In this document: in pieces, positions 23,126 to 30,617 of the stretch | Layout: each line of letters begins with the position of its first letter | How positions within the stretch are numbered: the stretch's first letter is position 1 | DNA from: JAMIFV01 sp035906055 | GTDB lineage: Bacteria; Pseudomonadota; Alphaproteobacteria; Rickettsiales; JABCZZ01 | Reading direction: 5' to 3' | Assembly: GCA_035906055.1 (NCBI GenBank) | Contig: JAMIFV010000063.1 | Coordinates: 1 to 30,796 of the forward strand | DNA: 30,796 bases | Notes under the pieces: generated by a model | Databases searched by the model: none | What the model was told of the DNA's origin: nothing | What the model saw: the letters and a program-made list of their open reading frames with translations, nothing else | Made by a program: the position numbers and the translations under genes

Positions 23126-26125
23126 ATGAAGCAATTACCCAAACAATACGACCCCAAAGAAGCCGAACCGCGCTGGCAGGAAGCGTGGGAAAAGAACCGC
23201 ATTTATGCGTGGGAACCGAACGAACCGCGTGAAAACACGTTCGTTATCGACACGCCCCCGCCGACCGTTTCCGGCCTGCTGCATATGGGGCATATCTTCA
23301 GCTATACGCAGGCTGATTTTGTAGCGCGTTACCAGCGCATGACCGGCAAAACCGTGTTTTACCCGATGGGGTTTGACGATAACGGCCTGCCCACCGAGCG
23401 CCTTGTGGAATCCATCAAGGGCAAGAAAGCCAGCCAGTACCCCACACGCGAAGATTTTATCAAAGACTGCAGGGAAGTGGTCAACGACGCGGAAGACAAA
23501 TACCGCGCCCTCTTCAAAAGCACCGCGCTGAGCGTTGACTGGACGCAGGAATACCAGACGGTGAGCGCCACCTCGCGCGCCGTGTCGCAGGCCTCCTTCC
23601 TCGACCTGCTGGCAAAGGGGCAGGCCTACCGCGACTTCCGCCCTACCTACTGGGACTGGGTAGACCAGACCGCTATCGCGCAGGCGGAAATCGAAAACAA
23701 AGAACTCCCCGGCACGATGAACGAGATCGTGTTTACTTTAGAGCCCTCTCCCTCTGGGAGAGGGTTGGGTGAGGGCACTTCTTACCAATGGAATACACCT
23801 AAGGAATTGGTCGAAAAAGCCCGCGAATTACGCAAACAATCCACCGATGCGGAAGCGTTGTTATGGTCGTACCTGAGAGACAGGCAATTGCAGGGATACA
23901 AGTTCCGGCGACAGCACCCTGTAGAGCAATATGTTGCCGATTTTGCCTGTGTCGACGCGCAACTGATTATTGAGCTGGACGGCGGCCAGCATAATACGGT
24001 TGAAGCACAGGCCAAAGACGCGCAACGTACAGAATTTCTAAAAACCAAGGGTTTTGAAGTAATACGCTTCTGGAATAACGACGTTATAAATAATCCTGAA
24101 GGAGTTCTTGAAACTATCTCTGCTACGCTCAGCAAGCGCCCTCACCCCGCCCCTCTCCCGCAAGCGGGAGCGGGAGAAGAACTGATTATCGCCACCACGC
24201 GCCCCGAACTGCTGGGCGCCTGCGTAGCCGTGATGTATCACCCGGAAGACCCCAACGCCGCCAGCTATAAAGGTAAGACCGCCATCACGCCGGTATTCGG
24301 TGTGAAGGTGCCGATGATAGCCGATGAGCTGGTGGAGCGCGAAAAAGGCACCGGCCTTGTCATGTGCTGTACGTTTGGTGATGATACAGACAAGGAGTGG
24401 TGGCGCAATCATAAACTTCCCCAGCGCGCATTACTCAGCATAGAAGGCAAACTGAATTTTGAAGGCGAACTCTTCACCGCAACCTTCAGTACGCAAGAAC
24501 TGGATTCCCTTTTCCGTGGCAATGACAAGGTTGCACAGCTGCAAGGCTTAAAACCCAAGCAGGCTAACGCCAAGATGCTTGAACTGTTGCAGGCCGAAGG
24601 CAAACTGCTCAAGCAGACCAGCATCACCCACACGGTGAAATGCGCGGAACGCTCCGGCACGCCCATCGAGATCATCCCCACTTATCAGTGGTTCGTGCGC
24701 ATCACCGATAAAAAGGAAGCGCTCAAGAGCAAAGGCGCACAGTGCGAGTGGCATCCCGAATTCATGCGCATCCGCCTTGACCAGTGGATCGACGGCCTGA
24801 AGGAAGACTGGTGCGTAAGCCGTCAGCGCTTCTTCGGCGTGCCCTTCCCCATCTGGTACTCCAGACGCGCAGGCGAAGAAGGCAAAGTGCTGTTCGCCTC
24901 CGCCGACCAGTTGCCGGTTGACCCGCTCGTTGATTTGCCGAAGGGTTACACGCGCGACGAAGTGGATGCAGACAGGGACGTAATGGACACATGGGCAACA
25001 AGTTCTGTCAGCCCGCAGCTCAGCGCCCACGGCATCAGCGCGGATAACTCCAAGGATAAAGCGCGCTTTGAAAAACTCTTCCCGGCTGATCTGCGCCCGC
25101 AGGCGCATGAGATCATCCGCACCTGGGCGTTCTATACCATCGTGAAGGCGCATCTGCACACAAACACCATCCCGTGGAAACATGCGATGATATCCGGCTG
25201 GTGTCTGGCAGCCGACAAAACCAAAATGAGCAAGTCCAAAGGCAATGTGGTAACCCCTGTGGAACTCATCCGCGACAAGGGAGCCGATGTGGTGCGTTAC
25301 TGGGCTTCCACCTCACGCCTCGGCGCGGATACCGCCTTCTCGGAAGACCTTCTCAAGATAGGTAAAAAGCTCGTTACAAAGCTTTGGAATGCAACAAGTT
25401 TTGCCGCAATTCATCTTCCAAAAATTTCAGAAAAACCCTCCACTGCCGTCAGCGACCTCGCGGGTGAACGCATCACCGAGATGCTCGATAAATGGATCCT
25501 CACCCGCCTGCATAAAACCATCGCTAAAGCCACCGCGGAATTCGAGCGCCTCGAATATTGCGACGCGCGCGTGGCAATTGAGGAATTCTTCTGGAAGGAT
25601 TTCTGCGACAACTACCTTGAACTGGTGAAAGTGCGCGCCTACGGCGAAGCGGGTGACGCCACCGCGCAGGCCTCCGCGCATGTGACGCTGCACCACTGCC
25701 TCAACGCCATCCTGCGCCTGTTCGCACCGTTCCTGCCGCATGTAACAGAAGAACTCTATACGCACCTGTTCGACAGCGGCCAGTCCGTCCATGCGCGCGG
25801 CAACTGGCCCAAAGCCAGCGATTTCCCCATGGACGAAACCGCCGAAGCCACCGGCGAAGCCTGTGTTTGCGTGCTGGAAGCGGTGCGCAAGGCGAAGTCG
25901 GAACGCAATGTGTCCATCAAGTTCCCCATCACCGAGCTGGTGATCTCCGCTGGCAGCGTTGCCGGGGCGAACTGGGCGCTGCTGGAGCCGGCTGAAACCG
26001 ACCTCAAGGGCGCAGGCACTATCGCCAGCATACGCTGGGCGGACGGTGCGCCGGTAGGTACGGAAACCGCCGACAAGCGCTTTGCCATCGCGCCCACCTT
26101 CGGCGGGCAGACCGACGCCGCGTAA
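23126..26125 (+). CDS. valS: Valyl-tRNA synthetase carrying an inserted DUF559 nuclease domain
   Basis: ValRS charges tRNA-Val and edits mischarged threonine. The 999-residue ORF contains the class I HIGH motif as H53-M-G-H56, the KMSKS loop at 700-704, the editing-domain TTRPE at 357-361 and ERSGTPIEI with QWF; wording such as TVSGLLHMGHIFSYTQAD and ATTRPELLGACVAV is that of the archaeal/rickettsial form. Residues 207-351 are foreign: REP-like flanks enclose a complete DUF559 domain (about 231-331). A second short palindrome-derived segment encodes LDSLFRGND at 459-467. Removing the 145-residue insert leaves about 854 residues, a normal length. The frame is open throughout, so either a tolerated insertion is translated or the protein is processed. 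No second valS is in the window. Confidence 0.95.
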   Translation: MKQLPKQYDPKEAEPRWQEAWEKNRIYAWEPNEPRENTFVIDTPPPTVSGLLHMGHIFSYTQADFVARYQRMTGKTVFYPMGFDDNGLPTERLVESIKGKKASQYPTREDFIKDCREVVNDAEDKYRALFKSTALSVDWTQEYQTVSATSRAVSQASFLDLLAKGQAYRDFRPTYWDWVDQTAIAQAEIENKELPGTMNEIVFTLEPSPSGRGLGEGTSYQWNTPKELVEKARELRKQSTDAEALLWSYLRDRQLQGYKFRRQHPVEQYVADFACVDAQLIIELDGGQHNTVEAQAKDAQRTEFLKTKGFEVIRFWNNDVINNPEGVLETISATLSKRPHPAPLPQAGAGEELIIATTRPELLGACVAVMYHPEDPNAASYKGKTAITPVFGVKVPMIADELVEREKGTGLVMCCTFGDDTDKEWWRNHKLPQRALLSIEGKLNFEGELFTATFSTQELDSLFRGNDKVAQLQGLKPKQANAKMLELLQAEGKLLKQTSITHTVKCAERSGTPIEIIPTYQWFVRITDKKEALKSKGAQCEWHPEFMRIRLDQWIDGLKEDWCVSRQRFFGVPFPIWYSRRAGEEGKVLFASADQLPVDPLVDLPKGYTRDEVDADRDVMDTWATSSVSPQLSAHGISADNSKDKARFEKLFPADLRPQAHEIIRTWAFYTIVKAHLHTNTIPWKHAMISGWCLAADKTKMSKSKGNVVTPVELIRDKGADVVRYWASTSRLGADTAFSEDLLKIGKKLVTKLWNATSFAAIHLPKISEKPSTAVSDLAGERITEMLDKWILTRLHKTIAKATAEFERLEYCDARVAIEEFFWKDFCDNYLELVKVRAYGEAGDATAQASAHVTLHHCLNAILRLFAPFLPHVTEELYTHLFDSGQSVHARGNWPKASDFPMDETAEATGEACVCVLEAVRKAKSERNVSIKFPITELVISAGSVAGANWALLEPAETDLKGAGTIASIRWADGAPVGTETADKRFAIAPTFGGQTDAA
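23744..24178 (+). mobile_element. REP-framed DUF559 endonuclease element inserted in frame in valS
   Basis: The 435-bp (145-codon) insert is bounded by related inverted sequences. The left end has ccctctccc-tct-gggagaggg (23744-23764) followed by ttgggtgagggc; the right end has gccctcacc (from 24138) and ctcccgc-aa-gcgggag (24155-24170). Inverted, the two ends match closely over gggagaggg...ggtgagggc. Between them is a full DUF559 domain: RELRKQSTDAEALLWSYLRD, GYKFRRQHPVEQYVADFACV, IIELDGGQH and GFEVIRFWNNDVINN. Candidate catalytic residues Asp272, Glu283 and Asp285 are present, as expected for this Vsr-related PD-(D/E)XK group. Flank peptides are PSPSGRGLGEG and PHPAPLPQAGAGE. No internal start codon with a good ribosome site is visible, so it is probably expressed only as part of ValRS. 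Exact ends need alignment to an uninterrupted valS. Confidence 0.85.
24499..24526 (+). repeat. Family A repeat arm inside valS
   Basis: The 28 bases from actggattcc to aatgac match the family A arms at 4206-4277 in 20-21 of 28 positions, including all of the first ten. It is read in frame as ELDSLFRGND, the same frame that gives ELDSGFRRND in the GIY-YIG remnant. Only one arm is evident here. It lies in a region of ValRS that I cannot align confidently, between the editing domain and ERSGTPIEI. Confidence 0.7.
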
Positions 26126-26174
26126 TTTAAAAATACAATAAAAACAGCATATTATTATTGTTTATGAAGGGATT

Positions 26175-26236
26175 TTCATGGCAGTTAATGGTTTGAACTG
26201 TCATGAATATTTAAACTAACCGTCACAAATATTTAA
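26175..26236. promoter_or_regulatory. Inverted and direct repeats between valS and the transglycosylase gene
   Basis: ttcatggcagtt (26175-26186) and aactgtcatgaa (26196-26207) are inverted copies with one mismatch. The right arm overlaps a direct repeat, gtcatgaatatttaa (26200-26214) and gtcacaaatatttaa (26222-26236), spaced 22 bases. A TATACT at 26261-26266 could be a -10 box downstream. Protein binding at this site is a guess. Confidence 0.4.
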
Positions 26237-26311
26237 CTTTTACGGGGCAGGCTCCACGCGTATACTTGGGACTGTAAAAGTGTCAAAGCACAGGAAATTT
26301 ACAGGGCAATT

Positions 26312-27832
26312 ATGGCAGACAGTGCGAGTGAAAAAACCTGGTGGCAAACGTTGAAGTTCTCAGCTCCCGTTGACAGCACAATGGAATGGTTGAGAGCTAA
26401 GGCAAGCTCCGGTTTCAATGAGCAAATTAACTCGTTGGTCTCTGCATTTGTCCCGCCACCGGCCGGTGGCACCGGAACACCTGCCCCCACAACGCAACGC
26501 CCCGCAGCGGCACCTGCCCCCCCTGCAAACGTTCCTGTTCCCGCTCCGGCAGCCGCTGCAGACACGCCTGCGCCCACCGCCTCCCCTCCTCCCGCACCCG
26601 ATGCCCCGCAGGGTGACAGGCCCTGGTACGCAGGTATCCTCGATGGCGCAAAAAAACTGTTCGGCATCGGCGTGGACACCTCTACCGGTGAAAAATCAGG
26701 TTTCGACTGGGGAAAGATTGCTAAGAATACAGGCAAGTATGGCGCAGTCATTCTCGGCGGCATCATTGGTTTTCACCTCGCGAGCGGCGGCGGCATAGTC
26801 GCAGGCATTATTGGTGCGCTGATTGGTTATGCTATCACTATGGCCGTTGCAACCCCGCTGGTAAAATGGGCGGGCGAGAAGGTCAGCGGCCTGTTCAGCG
26901 GAAAATCACAGCACGTCAGCGGCCCTGCGCCTGCGCATGTAGTAAGCGTTGACAGCCCCACGCAGGAACAAGGCTTCGTCGCCACCGTAACCACTGGCGC
27001 TAAGAAAGCGTGGGATACCACCGTAGAAGTTGCCACCAACACCTGGCAAAGCGTTACCAATACCGCACGCAGCTTTGCAGGTACCTCCGAAAAACCTTTC
27101 TCAAGGGTTCTGGCATGGATGGACAAGCTTAACCTGCCCGCACTTGAAACGTCTCGCGAACTGGAACTCGGCCTAGTCTCGGCCATAATGCATGCGGAAA
27201 GTGCGGGCAAGAATGAAGCCGTATCCAATAAGCAGGCGGCCGGCCTGATGCAGTTCATTCCCGAAACCGCTGCACGCTATGGTATGCCTAACCCGCAAGA
27301 CCGTTTTATTCCAGAACGTGCCGTCAGCGGCGCGGCCAGCTATCTTCAGGACCTCAGCAAGATGTTCAACGGCCACACCCCCTCCATGCTCGCTGGCTAT
27401 AACTGGGGTGAAGGCAGGGTTAAGAAACTTAACAGGGAAGGCTATACGATCACTGATGATGGTTTTGCTGAAAAAGACGGTAAGAAGTTCGACCTCCTGC
27501 CTAAAGAAACCCAAGGCTATATTCGCAAGATCATGGGCGTGCTGCCCGCCTATGCTGAAGCAAGCACCGCTATTGCCTTGGCAAAGGCTTCCGCATCTCC
27601 CACAGTTGTAGCGGATGCAGGTGGTGGTGCAGAACGCAACGCGCCCACCCCTGATGAAGTCGCCAGGAATGCAGCGCTAAATGCAATTGCCAAAGCTCAG
27701 GCAAGCGCTTCCGGCAGGGCACCCGCTCCTGCCGCAGATATCCCTGTAACGTCGCCGCACACCCCCACCGGGCCGCTTTACACCCCCACCGGGCCTGCCG
27801 CAGATCAGCAGCGCATTGTAGTTCGCATATGA
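26312..27832 (+). CDS. Lytic transglycosylase (SLT) domain protein without signal peptide
   Basis: The 506-residue protein ends in a family 1 lytic transglycosylase domain (about 280-385): catalytic Glu296 in MHAESAGKNEAVSNKQAAGL, then GLMQFIPETAARYG, and the AGYNWGEGRV motif. Such enzymes cleave peptidoglycan to 1,6-anhydro-muropeptides. The N-terminus has no signal peptide. Residues about 47-105 are Pro/Ala-rich, and about 143-186 form a Gly-rich hydrophobic hairpin (GGIIGFHLASGGGIVAGIIG) that could span the membrane twice. The C-terminus has a 7-residue tandem repeat. ATG 26312 is preceded by aggg. Membrane-embedded SLT proteins of this kind recall phage or secretion-system muramidases; no such genes adjoin it. 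Confidence 0.8.
   Translation: MADSASEKTWWQTLKFSAPVDSTMEWLRAKASSGFNEQINSLVSAFVPPPAGGTGTPAPTTQRPAAAPAPPANVPVPAPAAAADTPAPTASPPPAPDAPQGDRPWYAGILDGAKKLFGIGVDTSTGEKSGFDWGKIAKNTGKYGAVILGGIIGFHLASGGGIVAGIIGALIGYAITMAVATPLVKWAGEKVSGLFSGKSQHVSGPAPAHVVSVDSPTQEQGFVATVTTGAKKAWDTTVEVATNTWQSVTNTARSFAGTSEKPFSRVLAWMDKLNLPALETSRELELGLVSAIMHAESAGKNEAVSNKQAAGLMQFIPETAARYGMPNPQDRFIPERAVSGAASYLQDLSKMFNGHTPSMLAGYNWGEGRVKKLNREGYTITDDGFAEKDGKKFDLLPKETQGYIRKIMGVLPAYAEASTAIALAKASASPTVVADAGGGAERNAPTPDEVARNAALNAIAKAQASASGRAPAPAADIPVTSPHTPTGPLYTPTGPAADQQRIVVRI
27759..27795 (+). repeat. Two-copy 21-bp tandem repeat in the transglycosylase gene
   Basis: acacccccaccgggcc occurs at 27759-27774 and 27780-27795, period 21 bases. 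It encodes two heptads, HTPTGPL and YTPTGPA, in the Pro-rich tail. The in-frame period would allow copy-number change without loss of frame. Confidence 0.75.
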
Positions 27833-28082
27833 TATTCCCGTCATGGCGCATATCTTGCTGATATGCGTCTCCGGGCTGCCCATAAAGCAGGCAGCTACCC
27901 GCGCTCACCATCACTGATTACCACTTGCGCCCCCCCCCCTTGCTTGCGAGGGACAGGCATCCACACGGCAAGCATGAGCGCATGCATCTTACACTCAAGA
28001 AGGAAGCCACCAAGCCGCCCTCCTTCAACTTCCTGCAACAACAGGAACGCTTCGATAGCTTCAGGACTAAACATCCAGGAAA
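27833..28082. other. Non-coding gap with hairpin and C10 tract
   Basis: A perfect 8-bp hairpin cgcatatc-ttgct-gatatgcg (27847-27867) starts 14 bases after the transglycosylase stop and may help end its transcript, though no T tract follows. Ten consecutive C (27930-27939) form the longest homopolymer noted. I see no gene; ORFs here run across tRNA-Pro and lack recognisable content. Confidence 0.5.
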
Positions 28083-28159
28083 TGGTCGGGGCGGTGGGAT
28101 TCGAACTCACGACCCTCTGCTCCCAAAGCAGATGCGCTACCAGGCTGCGCTACGCCCCG
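28083..28159 (-). tRNA. tRNA-Pro (anticodon TGG)
   Basis: The minus strand forms a 77-nt cloverleaf with encoded CCA. Acceptor stem CGGGGCG pairs perfectly with CGCCCCG, the D arm contains GCGCAGCCTGGTAGCGC, the anticodon stem TCTGC/GCAGA surrounds TTTGGGA (TGG), and the T arm is GTGAGTTCGAATCCCAC. The integrase gene lies on its 5' side, about 670 bases away. Confidence 0.95.
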
Positions 28160-28280
28160 ACGATACGGCGCTATCTATATCATCTTGTTTCTATTTGTAT
28201 ATATCTTGATGAATGGACGCACAAAAAATTCAAACATACCCCGATCTCCTATTCCATTCCTGCTGCTTCTATCTCTGTCT

Positions 28281-28687
28281 GGTATCCCCCACGTATCCCC
28301 GCAAAATTGATGACGCAATGAGTGAGGGAGTTCGCATCAAGATATTTCAAGGTTTCCATTTAGATTTTCCACAAACTTTCTTAGTGTCTGTATTACATAA
28401 ATAATATGGATATTATATGAAACTTTACCGCTTTGAAATTGGTTCTGACGATGGTGACGAAGAAATCATGAAATATAAGGAACTGGTCGGTGAATTTCCT
28501 TCCGATGCTGACGCTCATGATTACATCCGCCACCAATATTCTCCGACGAATATAATGCTCAAAACCGTTGAGCCTTTCGCGCATTTCAACGCTTTGGTCG
28601 CCTTTGTATGTGATGCTGATGAACCCATTGACGAAATCCTTTGGTTAACCGAACCCTGCTAACCAACCTGTAAACGGTATCCCCCAC
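28281..28687 (+). repeat. Direct repeats GGTATCCCCCAC flanking a small ORF
   Basis: GGTATCCCCCAC occurs at 28281-28292 and 28676-28687, with a partial copy CGTATCCCCGC directly after the first (28292-28302) and GGTATCCCCGAC at 28870-28881 inside the integrase gene. The two perfect copies lie 395 bases apart and frame the 81-residue ORF. They could be integrase arm sites or old attachment-site cores. Confidence 0.55.
28417..28662 (+). CDS. Small hypothetical protein beside the integrase
   Basis: I do not recognise this 81-residue acidic protein (MKLYRFEIGSDDGDEEIMKY at the start, DADEPIDEILWLTEP at the end). It has no signal peptide or membrane segment. The pattern SDADAHDYIRHQY followed by SPTNIMLKTVEP suggests a small alpha/beta protein. 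It starts at ATG 28417 in AT-rich sequence and lies within the pair of GGTATCCCCCAC repeats, so it is probably cargo of the same mobile region. No confidence on function. Confidence 0.55.
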   Translation: MKLYRFEIGSDDGDEEIMKYKELVGEFPSDADAHDYIRHQYSPTNIMLKTVEPFAHFNALVAFVCDADEPIDEILWLTEPC

Positions 28688-28828
28688 TTCGTATATTCTG
28701 GTTGGAATGCGAGCGGGATTTTTTTCTCTCTGTATCGTTCTGTTTTCTTTTGGTTCTATCTAATATTCTATTGAGACATCATAGTGTTATCTTATCATCA
28801 ATGCAGATAACAACATCGTATCTGCACC

Positions 28829-30010
28829 ATGCAAAAGTTCAATTTCACAAAGCAATCTATCGAAGAACTGGTATCCCCGACTGACAGGCAACGAGCTTTT
28901 TATGGGGATACCAAAATTGCCGGACTGCAATTGATGGTGACAGGCAATGGCATCAAATCATTCAAGGTAACACGCAAATATCATGGACGCTTGATTCGCG
29001 TTACGCTTGGCCGATTCCCCGATATGACCGTAGAGTTAGCCCGCAAGAAAGCGAGTGAAACCCTGTTAAAAATTGCTGATGGCGTGAACCCCAACGACGA
29101 AAAGCGCGAGATACGCCATGAAATTACCTTTGGCGAGTTGGTCAACGAGTTCGTCACCAAGCATTGTAAGCAACACAACAAGCATTGGGAATATACGCAG
29201 GACACGCTGGAACGCCTTGCTAGTTCGCTGTATTCACGTAAGGCATCAAGCATTACAAACCGCGATTTATTGACCCTGCATGTGAAGGTGGGTGAAGCTT
29301 CTGGCCGTTATCAGGCAAACCGCCTAATCGAAAAAATCCGTGCCGTATATAACAAGGCAATTGAATGGGGTTGGCCGGGACAAAATCCAGTGCGTGGCAT
29401 TACGAAATATGAAGAACGCTCTCGCGACCGCTTTCTGCATCCTGATGAAATGCCCCGTTTCATGGCTGCGCTTGCCTCCGAACCAAACGGCACAGCCCGC
29501 GATTTCATTCTGATGGCGCTTATGACGGGTGCGCGGCGCGAGAACGTGCTGGCGATGCGCTGGGAACAAATCAACTTCCATAACTGCACATGGCGCATAC
29601 CCGAAACAAAGAACGGAGAACCGCAAATAGTCGTGCTTGTGCCGCAAGCCATCCAGTTGCTATCAGCGCGTATGGCGAATTCTGATACTATTCCTTGGAT
29701 ATTCCCCGGCAAAGGCAAAAAAGGGCATTTCAGCGACCCCAAAAAGACATGGAAACGGGTGCTTAAACGCGCTGGTATTGATAACCTGCGTATCCATGAC
29801 CTGCGCCGAACACTCGGTAGCTGGCAAGCCGCAATGGGTGCAAACAGCTACATCATTGGTAAATCCCTCGGCCATAAATCTGCTGAAGCCACCGCCATTT
29901 ATGCTAGACTCAACCTCGACCCGGTACGCGAATCGGTGGCACGAGCAACAGAGGCAATGTTTAATGTCACAAACCCCTGCACCCCCAGAATTGGAACTTC
30001 CACTACTTAA
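28829..30010 (+). CDS. Tyrosine integrase, P4-like with DUF4102-type N-terminus
   Basis: The 393-residue recombinase would integrate and excise a mobile element. The N-terminal arm-binding domain has the usual FYGDTKIAGLQLMVTGNGIK and the GRFPDMTVELARKKA helix; the core SAM-like domain follows (about 95-190). Catalytic residues are Arg236 in TGARREN, H323-DLRR327 with Arg326, His349 in LGHKS and Tyr358 in AIYARL, all in expected order. The protein looks intact. ATG 28829 lacks a strong ribosome site. It overlaps the following regulator gene by 47 bases. Base composition is lower in GC than the chromosome to the left. Confidence 0.92.
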   Translation: MQKFNFTKQSIEELVSPTDRQRAFYGDTKIAGLQLMVTGNGIKSFKVTRKYHGRLIRVTLGRFPDMTVELARKKASETLLKIADGVNPNDEKREIRHEITFGELVNEFVTKHCKQHNKHWEYTQDTLERLASSLYSRKASSITNRDLLTLHVKVGEASGRYQANRLIEKIRAVYNKAIEWGWPGQNPVRGITKYEERSRDRFLHPDEMPRFMAALASEPNGTARDFILMALMTGARRENVLAMRWEQINFHNCTWRIPETKNGEPQIVVLVPQAIQLLSARMANSDTIPWIFPGKGKKGHFSDPKKTWKRVLKRAGIDNLRIHDLRRTLGSWQAAMGANSYIIGKSLGHKSAEATAIYARLNLDPVRESVARATEAMFNVTNPCTPRIGTSTT

Positions 30011-30617
30011 GTATAACTGGACTAAAGAAGCCCAATACACATACACGAAAGAACACAAATTATATCATTGGGGTTGGGAATTTCTAAGACGCAATCCCAA
30101 ATATCAGCAGGATTTCATAACAGCTTATGAAAGGTATCTTGTAGATGAAGCATTTTCAAAGAAGTGCGATAATCCACACAATCCAATGTTACGAATTGAT
30201 TATCCTGAAACCCACGAAAAATGGGGAATAGATTCTTATATCAGCCCGCGTGTTGAGCGACCGTTTAATCTTAGCGTAATACCCACCAAAGGCAGCATCA
30301 TCAGAGGCACTCAAAAAGCCAGAGACGAAAATGGTGCATATGTGACCAGAGAAGTTATTGCAGGAAATGAAGATATCATTTTGGGCGTCTTTGACATAAC
30401 CGCGCCGCTTCCATCGCAGATTGCCCGTGTGCAAGAATCACTTGAATACCGACAGAAAGAAAAGATGGGGCGTATTCTGAGAGAACCTCAGGTCAACACC
30501 GATGCTTTGCTTTATTACATCAGAATTCTCGATATTCCTTTTGAAATAGAGGACAACAAAATAGATGAGATAACCGAGATTCTTTATAAAGGAACCGGGG
30601 CTGTACCAGATAACTAG
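29964..30617 (+). CDS. Element-type regulator (DUF6499/DUF2285-like), C-terminus replaced by IS sequence
   Basis: The 217-residue ORF contains YHWGWEFLRRNPKYQQDF at 34-51, a pattern typical of the DUF6499 (transcriptional-regulator-domain) proteins found on alphaproteobacterial integrative elements; the part from about 185 (TDALLYYIRILDIPFEIEDN) resembles the start of a DUF2285 helix region. It starts inside the integrase 3' end at ATG 29964 (a longer frame upstream to 29637 is a shadow of the integrase). The second IS1595 copy begins at 30597, so the last residues, GAVPDN, and the TAG come from the IS. The original protein was probably longer; whether this one works is unknown. Confidence 0.65.
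   Translation: MSQTPAPPELELPLLKYNWTKEAQYTYTKEHKLYHWGWEFLRRNPKYQQDFITAYERYLVDEAFSKKCDNPHNPMLRIDYPETHEKWGIDSYISPRVERPFNLSVIPTKGSIIRGTQKARDENGAYVTREVIAGNEDIILGVFDITAPLPSQIARVQESLEYRQKEKMGRILREPQVNTDALLYYIRILDIPFEIEDNKIDEITEILYKGTGAVPDN

Noticed and set aside
23744..24178. Intein in valS
   Set aside because: I see no N-terminal splice-block Cys/Ser, no His-Asn C-terminal splice motif, and the insert ends are REP-like hairpins, so a splicing protein element is unlikely.
28083..28159. tRNA-Pro as the integrase's attachment site
   Set aside because: The integrase lies on the 5' side and I find no second copy of the tRNA 3' end in the window.
27863..28321. Plus-strand ORF of 152 codons over the C10 tract and tRNA-Pro
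   Set aside because: It covers the tRNA, includes the homopolymer, and its composition is not protein-like.
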